Of a stretch of 64,000 nucleotides of DNA, positions 21,719 to 34,206 are shown piece after piece. The stretch covers positions 171,929,004 to 171,993,003 of the forward strand of contig CM030368.1 of NCBI GenBank assembly GCA_017893485.1. The letters run 5' to 3'. Under the pieces are notes generated by a model, which was not told the origin of the DNA, ran no database searches, and saw only the letters and a program-made list of their open reading frames with translations. Made by a program: the position numbers and the translations under genes. Position 1 is the first letter of the stretch. Each line of letters begins with the position of its first letter. The DNA is from Hemerocallis citrina (lineage: Eukaryota; Streptophyta; Magnoliopsida; Asparagales; Asphodelaceae).

Positions 21719-24700
21719 TCAGCCCCCTCCTGGTGTCCCGTCCCTTTTCTCTGATTCAGCTTCGTAGGTTGAGTTACTGATATCTGCGTACATCTCCTTG
21801 ATTTTCTTTGTAGAGTTCGCACCTGCTGTTTGAGACCAGAATTTGATATTAGCAATAATCATTATAAATAGCAGTTGTTGATGCATGTTGTGCTTGTGAG
21901 TAGGTCTGAAAATCCTATTATTCCTTTCTAACCATATCACCCAACAGATAGCTGTTACCCCAATTTTCCAAATGTCCCTAAGGTGACGTTGTAAATTAGC
22001 CTCCCTCCAAGCCCCACAGGCATCGCCCACAGTCTTAGGTAACAGACCATTGATCCAGAACCTGTACAACAAGTCCCCCCATATTGGTCTCGCAAACTTG
22101 CATTGCAGGAATAGGTGATCCACCGTTTCGTCAACAAACTGACACATGACGCAATTAGTCGGGTCCTGCCACTTACGCTTAACCAAGTTGTCCTTAGTGA
22201 GGATGGCATTGCGACTAACTAACCAGTTAAACGTTCTAAATTTCGGGGGGACTTTAGTCCTCCAAATCTGATCATTTGTCCAATCCCCCCCCCCCCCCCC
22301 CCCCCACATCATTGAGCCATTTGTAAGTGGACCTAACTGAGTAGACACCATCTTCCCCTCTCGCCCAATGTGTCTTGTCATTTTGGTCTTCGCCATTGGG
22401 CTTCCAATCCTATAGGAATGAGATTAGTTCCTGCTTTTGTCTTCTGGCCTTCGTACTTAATCGCCCCGAGATTCTTGGCTTCCATCTATCGTTCCTCCAC
22501 TACCTTGATACCCAATCATTCTTGTCGGAAGCAGATTTGTATAGTTTTGGAAATCTTCTTTTAAGGCTGATTAGACTACACCATTTGTCCTTCCAGAAGT
22601 ATATAGTTGCCACATTGCCAATAAAGAATGACACTCCTGCTAGGAAGATATCTCGGTTTCTAGTGACTCCTCTCCAGAACCCAGACATAGATGCCATATT
22701 CTTCGGTTTCTTGTGCAGACATCCATTCCTGATGTAGCTCCCTTGATCAAAGAGACCCACTTAGCTTTCTTCTTGGTTCTAAGCTTCCACCACCATTTAC
22801 ATAACAATGCTTGATTCATTTGTTGGAGGTTGATAACACCCAACCCTCCAAACTCTTTCCTTCTGCATACTACTCCCCATTTGATGAGGGAGTAACCTTT
22901 ACCATCATCGCCCGAACCATGCCATAGGAATTGACGCCTGAACCTATCGATCTTCTTGACTACCCAAACAGGGATCTCGTAGAAGGACAAATAGTACAAA
23001 GGGATCGAACTGATGACTGAGTTTATCAGAACCAGTCTACCGGCCAATGAAAGCATTTTACCCTTCCAACCCTCTAGTCTACTCTCAATTTTATCAATTA
23101 GTGTATTCCACACCACCCTCTTGATGTTATCGCAGCCAATTGGCAATCCTAGATATTTAATAGGTAATTTCTGGATCGGGCAATTGAGGATGTCTGCTAT
23201 CGCAAGTTCATCCGACCTCGTATCTCCCAAGAACGTGATGGAGCTTTTGTGGAAGTTTACTTTTAGCCCCGACCACTCTTCGAAAAGAAATAGTCCCTAT
23301 TTCAAGAGTGTTGCCTGGGTGCAGTCACATTCTCTAAAGATGAGAGTGTCATCCGCATATTGGATGTTTGTAACTGCATATACCCCCCTCCTCATACCCA
23401 ACCCATTAATGAGTCCTCTTTATCGATAGGCTTGTAGCATTCGGTGGAGGCCGTCCGCCACCAACGTAAAGAGTAGTGGCGATAGAGGGCCCCCCTGTCT
23501 AAGACCCAGTTTGCACCTGATCTCCTTTCGTGGAACCCCATTGACCAGAATCTGTGTCTTAGCAAATGTAAGCCAAGTGTCGATCCAACTGATCCACCTC
23601 TCTCCAAATCCCCGTCTTCCAAGAATTTCAATTAAGCATTTCCATTCCACCTTATCGTACACTTTTTCGAAGTCCAGTTTTAACATGTAACCCGCATTCT
23701 TATGCTTTTTGCAATTTTGTATAACCTCTTGCACTAGCGCAATCCCTTCGAAGATACCCCTCCCCACAATAAATCCTGTATGGTAATCCTTAATAATGTC
23801 CCCAATGACCTCTCTGAGTCTATTAGCCAATACCTTCATGATAATCTTCACCGAGCAGTTAATCAAACTGATAGGACTGTAGTCCCCCACATCAGTGGCC
23901 CCCTTTTTCTTTGGGATAAGACATGTGAGCGTAGTTAAGCCTACTCAATTTCAGAGTTCCCTCATAGAATGCATTCATAACCTCCCAATGGTCCAACTTG
24001 AGGACGTCCCAGAATCTCTTGTAGAAGAAGATTGGGAACCCGTCCGGGCCTGGGGCATTATCCTGTCCCATCCCCCATACTGCCACCTTGATCTCCTCCA
24101 TGGTGAAAGGGTATTCCAATGCCGCTACACGAGCCCGCATGTCCTCAGGAAGGTTGTCCCATAGATGTTCAGATGACTCGCAGTTACTATTTCTGTTTTG
24201 GCCAATTAAAGCCTTAAATGCCTCATGGGTGTGCTTCTCAATTTGGTGAGCTTCGGATACCATGTTCCCGTTAATATCCATAGAGTGGATGAAATTGTTC
24301 CTGCGCCGCATATTGGTGGTCATGCGAAAGAATTTAGCATTCGCATCCCCCTCTGATAGCCATTTGACTCTAGACCATTGTCTCCACATAATCTCTTCCC
24401 TATTATAAGTTGCAAGTATTTCTTGCCTACATGCCCCCAATCTTTCAAATTGGGTGTCATCCAACCCGTCCACTTCCTCCTTTCTCTCTAGCAAGTCAAT
24501 CTCTTTTAGAATGGATTCTTTCCTAATGAAGGCATTCCCGAACGTAACTCAATTCCATTTACGGAGCCTTTTTCTGAGTCTAGACAGTTTCTTAGCAAAC
24601 CTTGTTGCCGGTTCTTCCTGGGAGCTTTTCCCTTCCCAGCTTGATTTAACCAGTTCATGGCACTCCCTAACAGTGAGCCACATTTTTTCGAATTGAAAGA

Positions 24701-25433
24701 TCTTAGGTTTTTTAGCACCTTCTTCCCCAGTAGATATGATGATAGGGATATGATCTGAGGTGTTGCGGATACATGATCGAGCCATTGAGAACAGAAATTG
24801 AGCTTTCCAGTCTGTCGATACTAGAATTCTATCTTGTTTAGCAAGTACCGGAACCCTTCTGCGATTAGACCATGTAAAACAACGATCGTTGATAGGGATT
24901 TCCATCAACGTAAGATTTGAGATGACCTGATTGAATGTTCATCTGTCGCGGTCGTTACCCACACCTCCTTTCCTTTCGTACTCGTGTCTAACGATACTGT
25001 AGTCTCCTCTGACCACCCATGGCAGACTCCATTTTCCCCTGATGAGAAATAATTCATCCCAGAACTCTTGTCTAAGGTGTCTCTCATTGGGACCGTTTAC
25101 AGTAGTAATCATCTGTATCCAACTATCTGACCTCCATTTAACAATCACCGTAACGGTTCATTGGCTCACCCAGACATCCAGTAAGTTGAAATTACTGGAA
25201 TTGACCCCTACCATGATCCCTCCTGATGCACCAACCGCGTCCCGAAACCTCCATTCATTAATGTGACCTAGTCTTAGCCCTCTGATGAACTTGTCTGTTG
25301 GTTGAGACACTTTTGTCTCTTCCAAGTAGACAATATCAACGATGTTACTCTTGATGACCTCCCCTACCATTCTACGCTTGGCGGCCTTGCCAAGCCCTCT
25401 AACATTCCAGAAAAGGACGTTAAACATTAACAA
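21719..25433 (-). pseudogene. LN1 ORF2: endonuclease, reverse transcriptase, zinc knuckle
   Basis: The APE-type endonuclease begins LFWNVRGLGKAAKRRM (25420-25375), followed by VYLEETKVS with the catalytic Glu. RT is spread over several frames from 24494 to 22640: DNAPGPDGFP (about 24065), PISLINCSVKIIMKVLANRL, LKLDFEKVYDKVEW, LRQGGPLSPLLF and an intact YADD (23359-23348). The C-terminal CVMCQFVDETVDHLFLQC (22160-22105) is the zf-RVT motif. ORF2 would nick the target and copy RNA in place. A run of 21 C at 22285-22305 sits in the frame as glycines. At least five frame breaks are present. Confidence 0.92.
22285..22305 (+). repeat. Poly-C run (21 C) inside LN1 ORF2
   Basis: Homopolymer encoding glycines on the LINE sense strand. 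Probably a replication-slippage expansion; length may be misread. Confidence 0.9.
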
Positions 25434-25629
25434 TTTTTACCCCCATTCCCCATGATGAGTGGGAACCCGTTCAATAAGGTTTTGGAAAACACAATCCTCT
25501 ACCATCTCCCCCCCCTAAAACTCTTTGAACTTTTATAATATTGACCCTTTCCCTATCCCAAATGTTGTCAAGGATGTTTGTGTGTGTATCATGTGAAATA
25601 TGCACATTTATATCGTAAGCACTTGCTAA

Positions 25630-27600
25630 CTAAATTAACATGTAATCCAGAATTGACCCAAAAATAGATAGAGGCGAGTGTGTACCTGCGATGTTTTCAT
25701 AGCTTTTACGCTTGCCCACCCTTTGGTAGATCTCTTTGACAGTCATTGGTTTCTCCCCTTTGCTGTGTTGCCTATCACTGCGCCTGAAACCCTCCTTTGC
25801 CTGCACTGCATTTTTCTTTGTAGGGACTTCCTTTGTAGGTGTATCCTCAGGAATATCCTCTATTCCTCTCTCGTCTTCTGAGTTCAGCTCATCTGATCTG
25901 ATGGATTCCCCCACGGATCCAGACGATCCGCTTGAGATCTTCGCACTTTTAGTAGACCAGTTTCCCAGCATCGCTTTGACCCTCTTAGCCACTTCTCGTT
26001 GAATTCTTTTCTCAACCTCTTTATTAAGCATAGCCTATAGCTTGTCTCCATCGTCATTAATTAGCTCCTTGTTACCGTGGACTGAGCAAACATCCGAATT
26101 ATTGGAGCCCACCTTAGGAACTGGATTTAGCAGTTGGGTCGGTTCCTTATTAACCAGGCCCAATACCTCCACGTTAGGGATATTCTGGCCCAACTCAAGC
26201 CCACTAGTAGAATCCACGTTGCACTGAGTCTTAGGGTAAGTTTTCGCTACCCTGAATTCCAGCACCTCGGGCCCCTCAGCGCCTACCAATCCCATCACAC
26301 CAGCTGGCTGAAAAGCCTGTTTATTAGTCGTTGTCCCCACATCAAGAGAGTCCTTTTGCAACAGAGTAACCCTCACCTCGGGCCCCACAGGGATGTCCAA
26401 TCCCAATGCACCGTCTGGAAGCTTAGAGGACTTGGTGGACCCCACGGCATGGTGTACAATACGCGTGCTTTTGCAAAAGGAGAATTTGCCCATCGCATGA
26501 TCTGCTCCAACTTCGCGCTCCTTGATGATCAGCGATTTAGATTGATTATAGAGAATCGTTTCAAACTCCACCGTTGGATCAGGTAAATGGTACTGTTCAT
26601 CTTCAACCTCGCATCGTCTCTTTCCCGCTGCTATCTCTGCCCACTTTGCCGCTGGCCTTGCACCACATTCTTCCTCAAACAATTTCTTAGAGATTTTATC
26701 CTTAGTCGCCACCCTATCCCTCTCCTCCCCCTACTCCTTGTCTTCCACCTTAATGTCTACGAGGAAGTACTTGTTGTCGACCATCGTTCTAACCATTCAC
26801 GGAATAGTGTCCCTGTCCTGGCACGCTATGCGCACTCTAGCAAATCCTCCTTGCTTCTTCATCATTGCTGCATCAATCTCCACGACCACCCAAATTTCCT
26901 AACCATGTCCTGGAAACCACCCATTTCCCAATAATGCAGCGGTAATCCTGTAAGCTTAATCCATACTGGCGACCCAAAGTTTTGTTCGACAGCGCCCTCA
27001 TCTCACAACCATGGCTTAATGTTGATCCCATAGCGCCCTTCGACTATTTTAATTTCCTCTCACCATGCCAGAGCCGCTACGCCATCTGCCGAAGGGAACT
27101 TTGCTATCCAATACTCATTAACCAAGTTAAGAACCTAGTTTCTCTTGTTGAACGAGTCGGATAGATTCCTTAGCCTCGTTACCACCTCCGCAGTTGAAGG
27201 CCATCCTCGCACTTGTTTGATCATGCCCAAGGTTGATCTAAGGCACTCCTTGCACCGCCTCATTGTGCCTATGGTCGAAACTATGGCGTTTGTAACCTCT
27301 CTCTTCCTTGTCGACTGGCAAGATTCTTCAACTGGTCTCCCTCTCCTCTTCCCACCCCGAATAGCGCAAGCTTGAACCTTGTGACCGGGCTCTTTGCACT
27401 CGAAAACACCCCGATGGGGCAGTTTTCCTTACTGTGTTGGTCGTCGCAAAAGAAACAGCTGGTCAGTTGTAGAAGCTCATGTTTCTTGGAAGATTTTGAG
27501 CGATAAACTTCCCAAGTTTCTTCCTCGTTCACCTCCTTCTCCGTCTGCATGCCGTCATAGCTGCGGATCTTCCGCAGAGCCAAGAGGAGTTCTTCCTCAG
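25630..27600 (-). pseudogene. LN1 ORF1 (RNA-binding gag-like protein)
   Basis: The N-terminal part (about 27583-27281) has a zinc-knuckle variant CFFCDDQHSKENC. Further down the minus strand (about 26980-26800) a DUF4283-like stretch reads IKLTGLPLHYWEMGG. The C-terminal half (26712-25630) is low-complexity and charged, ending near ILDYMLI, 197 bp before ORF2. Such ORF1 proteins bind LINE RNA. Frames change at least three times. Confidence 0.72.
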
Positions 27601-28092
27601 TGAATCTAGATGGAGACTTATCAATTGTAGGGGATTTGATAGGAGAGATGTTGGAGGTTGCAGTGATTGTTGGACTCCTCTATTGGAGGCGAAGACGGTG
27701 TTGGAGGGAGATGGTGAAGGCTGCAGTGGGTGACTGGCGAGTGACAGTGATGTCGACTCTGTGGTGAGTGGTCACACGTCGCTTCCCAACTGGAAAGCGA
27801 GAGCGCAGCTTCAGAGCAGCCTCACCCCTCCCCTAAGGTGGGGATCTGCCAGTGTCCACCCTCGGCAAGTAGAAGAGCGATGACTTCTTATCCTCATGGC
27901 GCCTAGCTGGAGACCCATGCTTTGGTTGTTGCCCTCGGTGTTGCCCTCGTTGTTGCTGGTGATCCTGTCTTCTGCGAGGATGGCGACGTTCATCGTCGCT
28001 ACTGTGTTCTCTAGGGACCCAGCCCTTCGCTCGACTGCGGTCATGGGACGGATCGTGTCACATGGTGGGTACCTTCTTCAATAATACCTAGA

Positions 28093-28171
28093 GTTGTGAA
28101 TAGCATTAAATGATGGTCACTTTAAAGCATTAAATAATGGTCACTTTGGTTGTGAATAGCATTAAATGATG
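28093..28171 (-). repeat. Tandem repeats at the LN1 5' end
   Basis: GTTGTGAATAGCATTAAATG occurs at 28093 and 28149 (period 56), with a partial copy (AAAGCATTAAATAATGGTC) between them. Monomer-like repeats at the LINE 5' end may carry its promoter. Confidence 0.75.
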
Positions 28172-28189
28172 ACGATATGAGGCCTTTTC

Positions 28190-28334
28190 ATCAATGCAAA
28201 TCATGAGTTTGTGCACACAAACACGAGAAGGTAGGCAAAGGGAATAAGTGCAACTCAACTTTTCAATGATTTGACAAATTGAAAAAATGTCATATCAACT
28301 AAAATAAGAAAATAGAAGATGAGTAAGAAGGACC
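28190..28334. other. Spacer between the two LINEs
   Basis: A short AT-rich stretch that begins with the right TSD flank of LN1. No feature recognised. Confidence 0.4.
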
Positions 28335-31300
28335 TAGTCACCAGCGCCAAATCTCCCCCTCCCCTCCCCTTCGCTCCCTGAGCTGCACTCCCTACTCCCA
28401 CCGACTATGTGTGTCCCTCACCTGTTTGCTTATCTCCAACTCCCCCCCACCCCCGACTGTGTGTGTGTCCATCACCTGTTTACCTACAGCCAACTTCTCA
28501 AACCTTCCTGCAGCTTCCATGGTGGCAACGAGGCTATCGGAGCTCAAACTTACTAGTTGTGGGCCCGACAAGGTGGTCCTCTACCAGCCAACTCCTAACA
28601 ATCTACAACAACCCCACCCCCACCCTCAAGCCTCTCTCACCTCTGACAACCTCCTTCTTTCGTCTACGCCCAAGGTACCCCCCACCCCAACAACAATGCT
28701 GAAAACCTACAACACCCTCCCCTCCCTCAATCTCTGGTGCACCGTCTTGAGAAGGGCGATAGACAGCTCAGACGGTCTACCGTGCGTGCTCACCTCAGTG
28801 AGCAACAACGACGGCACGAGAGTGACCTCAGTCATCATCGCCACTACTCACCGCCCCCAGAGGATGGGCCCATACAGGAGGCCCTCTTACAGGCTCTTTT
28901 GAGCGTAAAACTAGCCCCCCCAGGCCAGCATCGCTCCCACGAAGAAAGGAACAGCCACAGGCAGAGTGAACACAGTGGGCATTGGCAAAACTCACACAAT
29001 GTTTCAAGGAACTTCCACAGGCGGAGTCACCCCTACCTGCATAGAGACCATCACCCCCACGATCACTGAGAACTCTAAAAATACTCCTCAATCATTCCAC
29101 CCCCAACAAGATCCGCCGCACACCACCATACCCCCCCAAAAGCCTCTTCTTCACACAACCCCCACATTTCCCCCCGAGCATCAAAAGAGGAGGCCATCGA
29201 CCCACTGAAGTTTGTCATAGTTTGGGCCCATGAAGGGGTTCCAAACGACGAGAATCCAGAGGATGGGGCTCCAGTTCCGACGGGGGAGTCTTTGGAGAAT
29301 TGGTGTGAAGTCACAAGCTGGTAAACGTCTGGGCAGAGTATTCACTATTCAAAGGAAAAAAGAAACTCAATACCCCACCACCAACCCAACAAGATAACAG
29401 GAAGAAGCAGAGGAAAGGGAAGCGCAAACCGGTGCCATGCTTCAACTACGGAGAATTAGGACATTACCGGAAGGATTGCACCAAAGAAGTACGGTGCGTG
29501 AAATGCATGAAGTGGGGACACATGTCATACACCTGCACGAACGTCGTCAGCACTAACAATGATGACGAATGTCTAGTTAGTAGAGAAAGATCACCAGACA
29601 ACCCAACTCTAATCAGACTAGCAAATAGCCTGGATATTATCAAGAACGAAGAAAAGTGGCTACGCCAATGGTGTGCAGTGGCCAGAGTGAGGTCAGGTAG
29701 GCCGTCAGAGACTCATCTTCTCCAAGCACTGAACGCTAAGTGGCCAATGAGGGCTCACAGAGATTGGGTAGCAAAAAAAATGTGCCACTTATAATTTCTG
29801 GTATCGTTCCCATTGCCGGAGAAGATGATCGAGCTCACCGACTTGGGCACGGTGGACTTTGGCCACTTTAAGATGGATTTTTTTGCATGGTCGCCGAGCT
29901 TTGGAGCAGAGCTATCGCAGGGTGACAAATATTGGATTTGGATCCATAATGTGTCATTGCAAGGAGGCCCTATAAGAGATAATCTTTGACTTCAGCATAA
30001 TTGAAGATATCGACAAGAAGACGATTTGCCGCTCGGAGATTGTATCGGCTAGGATACTGATCCGGAGTGGCGACATCTCTCTAATGCCCCGTTTTGCACA
30101 AGTTTTATCATTCGAGGAATCCTACCTCATTCGCTTTGTGCTCGACAAACGAGCGGAGACAGTGGTGGAGCCCCTGGCCATCACATCCTCCACTCCTCCC
30201 CCCTCCCTCAGAGACGGTCGCTCCTACAAACAGGTTGTCTCACCGGTGTGGGAACTAACCTTAGATGGGGTTCATGAAGTTGAACGGGCGCACCAAGAAC
30301 TCATCAAAGCGGCAAGAAGGAAGGAGGTGCGCCAGGACTCTGCGATGGACCCTGCGGCGGTGGGATCAGATCTTCAAAAACCAGCGCCATTCACCACTGG
30401 TCGAGAACGAGGCTCGACCAAGGGAACCAACGGTCAGGATGGAAAGACTATGGAGGAGCGAGATCCATTACCAGATTTGGCTAGCTTTACCGAGTCAGAA
30501 GGATGCTATGGAAAGGGGGGCCAAAAGGTAACCCAAAGTGGTAGTCAACCTCTTGAAGTTGATGAGGAGGTGCAAAGAATGGAACAGAGAGGATAGCTAG
30601 GTCTCACAGGTGCCAGAAATGGCAAAAAGGTGTAAGCTTTGGAAGGTCAAACCCTACTGAAAGGGGATGAAGGGCAGGTAGAGGCAGAAAAAGTAAGAGC
30701 TAAAGGCGGAAAGACCCCCCTTTTGTTCAACGGGGTTAGAAAAATGCCTAAAAAGGTGATGCCTCGGGGCGAGGAAACCAAGGATGACAGTAGGAACTTT
30801 GGGGAAAAGCTGCAATCTTGGGGACAAGAGCTATCAAATGAAGGTGCCAATTTGGGGAAGAAGACGAGCTACGACCTCAGCAAAGACAGAGATCCTCCCC
30901 CAAAAGAGAAATTTACAATAGGGTTGAAAGAGAACGAGGACTTCAGAAATGGCAATTTGGGGAAAGGGAATAAGGTTATTAGTGACGAAGGAAGAAGAGA
31001 GCAGGGCAAAGAGGGCAATGCCTCGGTGACCATGCAGCCTTCGGCAGCAGCACCCTCCATTGAATACGTGCCACGTTCCCCACTAATGGGTGCAGGGATC
31101 GGAGTGGGGGGTATGATGCAGCGAGAGGGAGGACAGGCCTTAAACGGCTCCGCCAAAGTCATTAAGCGCAAAGAGTATGGGCCCAAAGAGGGGCCTACGA
31201 AGCAATTGAGTTTGTGTGAGGGTTTGTATAATTCTGGGCCTATAGTGAGGCCCATTGGGGCTGAGTTGCACAATATCAAGTTTGTCTCTAGTGAGGTGTC

Positions 31301-31483
31301 CAACCCCGTAATAGAGAGCCACAATGAGGACGATGATTTAGGGGCAAGGCTAAACCTCGAAGATGATTTTGTCTACTCTGAAGAGGGGTCCGTGGAGGCT
31401 GAGGAGTTTGATGACGATGCACTGGGTTTGACTCCTGAGTTTGTTCCCTCCACCTTCCCTCCCACACAACCCACCGACCCTGC

Positions 31484-31488
31484 CCCTG
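31484..31488 (+). repeat. TSD of solo LTR (second copy 33880-33884)
   Basis: CCCTG occurs on both sides of the solo LTR, the 5-bp size made by gypsy integrases. Confidence 0.95.
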
Positions 31489-33879
31489 TGTAACTCCCTG
31501 TCCCAGTTGCACGTATTTTATTACGTGAATTTTTGTACTCCAATTTTCAGATCAGTTTTATTTTTCTCTTTAGACTCTTTATCTAAAGCCATAATATTTT
31601 TCTGATCAATTTAATAATTTTATGATTTTTCGATCGGAGTTTAAATACAAATTTTAAACCCTGATTAATCCTAATCCTAATCCTGCCTAATTCTACGCCT
31701 AACTTCTCATTTTCTCCCCCCAATTTTTTCCTTCTACGCCTAACTCTCATTTTTCCACACATCCTTTGATTTTTCTACACCCCTCCTTTAATTTTTCTAC
31801 ACCCCTCCTATCCCTTCCTTTCTATATATACACACACACACATGCATAGCTCCTACCTCTTTCTCTTCTCTTATCTACATTCTTCATTTTCCCTTCTTTT
31901 CTTCCTCTGCCTTCTTCACACCCTCTGCCTTCTTCACACCCGAGAGCTCAAGCAACACCCAAGATCCACTTTACCTTCCACCTTCTAGCCAACGACTCCA
32001 CTTCTACGATCCCGTGAACCCCGAAAAACAACCCGACGCCGTGCCACCTTGTTGTTGTCGTCGCTCACCGTTGCTACCGTTGCTCGCTAGCTACCGTCTT
32101 GCCGCCATTCTTACCGCCGTTGTGCCGCCGTCCGTTGCCGACATCGCCTCTTCTTTCCGTGGTTAACACCACCACAAATCGTCACGTTATAAGGCAAGTA
32201 CCTTGTACACTCTTTTTGTTCTCGTACAAGCATTTTCCTTTGACTCGTGGCAAGTAGTCCAGTTATCGTCATGTTTTATTGTCAAACTCCATTCTAGTCA
32301 CTTGTTCCATGCTATATCAACTCAAGAGTGAACCGTTAACACATTTCGAATCGTGTTATCGAATATCGAATATTCAACCTTACTATCTCTAAAATTTCTT
32401 GATCTTGCACAAAAAATTCGACCATGTTCCCAATACTGGATTGAAGATTTTCTACATGAAAATTGTAGCACATCGAGTCCCGAATCCAGAACATCCGACG
32501 GTTTCTCAATCGGATGTATAGATTGTGAGATATCGCGATTTTAGTACCGTCATATCGTGAATTTCTGAACCTGCACGGGATTACTAATCGGTATCTCGTA
32601 CTGAGAATTTGACCATGTTCCCGACACTGGATCCAAAAACTTTCTACATGAAATTCATAGCCCTTCGAGTCTAAATATCCGAAACATCCTACAGTTTCTC
32701 AATCCGATGTATAGATTGTGAGATATCGCAGTTTTAGTATTGTGACTCCGAATTCCCAGAATGCGCGCGAAACATCGAAACCGGCGAAGAATGAATTTGT
32801 ACGTATAGCTACTGTCTCTAGAATGTATCGTGTGAATATGCGTTAGAACCGGAAGAGAGTCTACTTTCTAGAATCTCTGACGAAATTGGATTTGCTTTTC
32901 TGTAACAACAGGAAAGTGAATTTGAATGCAGATATGTCAAGTTATCTAAAAATTCATCTATACATTTTTGCACATAAACCCGTTATTTTTCATATTTAAT
33001 GAACTGAATGTATTATTGTTTTTGTAATAATAACTTGCATAGATATAATAGGTTGATAGAATGTATTTTATACCACTTGATAATTCTATAATAACTACTC
33101 TCGATACATATACTCGTTTTACGTCTCATGTCCATGATTACTGCCCTTGATATTTTCCTTGACTAAACTATTTGATTACACCGTTCCACTAGTCGTACCA
33201 ACTGGATGTTCATAATTAATTATAAAAGAATAACAAGCCGGGATTATAAGGGTACGACTTAATTGTGGACAATATAGGGGAGTATACTCGGAAGGGGGCT
33301 CGTGTTTCCCGAAATAGTGATTCTTGATTCTTGATTATACAATTCTTGATTACATAATTCTCGATTACATGATTCATGATTACATGTCTTGATACTATCA
33401 CTGGAAGACCCGAGTACATAATCCTATAAATTCACTACTTAAGTCCAAACGTCACATGATTGATATGCACCAAACTTATGGTATGGGACATAGGATTGCG
33501 TGCATTAGATAAGTTAATAATTATGCAGGTACTGATGGACCCGACGAGCAGACTCTCTAGATGATCGTTGCTGCTTTGTTACTACTTCATGTTGTTTTTC
33601 TTTCAGTCGCTATTTTATCTAGTTGTTATAACGAACTGCTTATCATATTATTTTAATTCTGGCACCTTGTACTCCCGGACATCTTGACCCGATGTTGATG
33701 TATTATCCAAATGATGGTTATTCTATTTTCAGCTCATGTGATTATTATATTTGCCTGCGTGAATGTGTTATAAAGATCTTGTTGAGCTTATAATTGTACA
33801 GCTTATGGATGATGTATATCATTCGCTGGGCCTCAGTTGCGTGCCTGTATTTCCGTATAGTGGAAAGCGGGGCGTGACA
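31489..33879 (+). repeat. Solo LTR of the G2 family, inserted in LN2 ORF1
   Basis: It begins TGTAACTCCC, ends GGGCGTGACA and matches the G2 LTRs along its length. It is 2391 bp because it lacks a 370-bp block present in both G2 LTRs, deleted between two copies of AGTTAATA (43488-43495 and 43858-43865 in G2). TATA-like TATATATA is at 31823-31830, the GC-donor motif AAGGCAAGTA at 32191, and the CTTGTAC/GTACAAG hairpin at 32202-32230. Solo LTRs arise by recombination between the two LTRs of a full element. Confidence 0.95.
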
Positions 33880-34206
33880 CCCTGCTCGCGGTGACAAAGG
33901 TATTAGAGTACAGAAAATGGTTAAGAGGACTGTGGAGGATTCCTTGGACGATTATCTTGATATTGATGTGGCCAAATCAGCTAAGACTAGCGATAGAGGT
34001 ACGCGCTCCTTCCTAGCATCTATTTTTAAATTCATGTCTGATAATGAGATTTTTTGTCTAGCCAAAACCTGTGGTCTTACGGTAGGCGATACCGATCGGA
34101 ATGCATTTATCCTTAATAAGATTAGGGGGTGGGAGAACGATAGGGTTAACCTTATCTCAAACTCGACGTCTAAATCGAGTAACGGTCCTTTAGCCATCCG
34201 TAGTTA

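Larger units (their letters stand above)
21463..28173 (-). mobile_element. L1-type LINE LN1, full length, degenerate (6.7 kb)
   Basis: The minus-strand order is 5' UTR (28173), ORF1 with a DUF4283-like domain, ORF2 with endonuclease, RT and a C-terminal zinc knuckle, a 3' UTR ending AATGAAACGCGGGGG, and a short A tail (T run at 21463-21471). Perfect 16-bp TSDs flank it. Both ORFs contain several stops and frameshifts, so it is immobile, but the intact TSD suggests moderate age. Confidence 0.95.
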
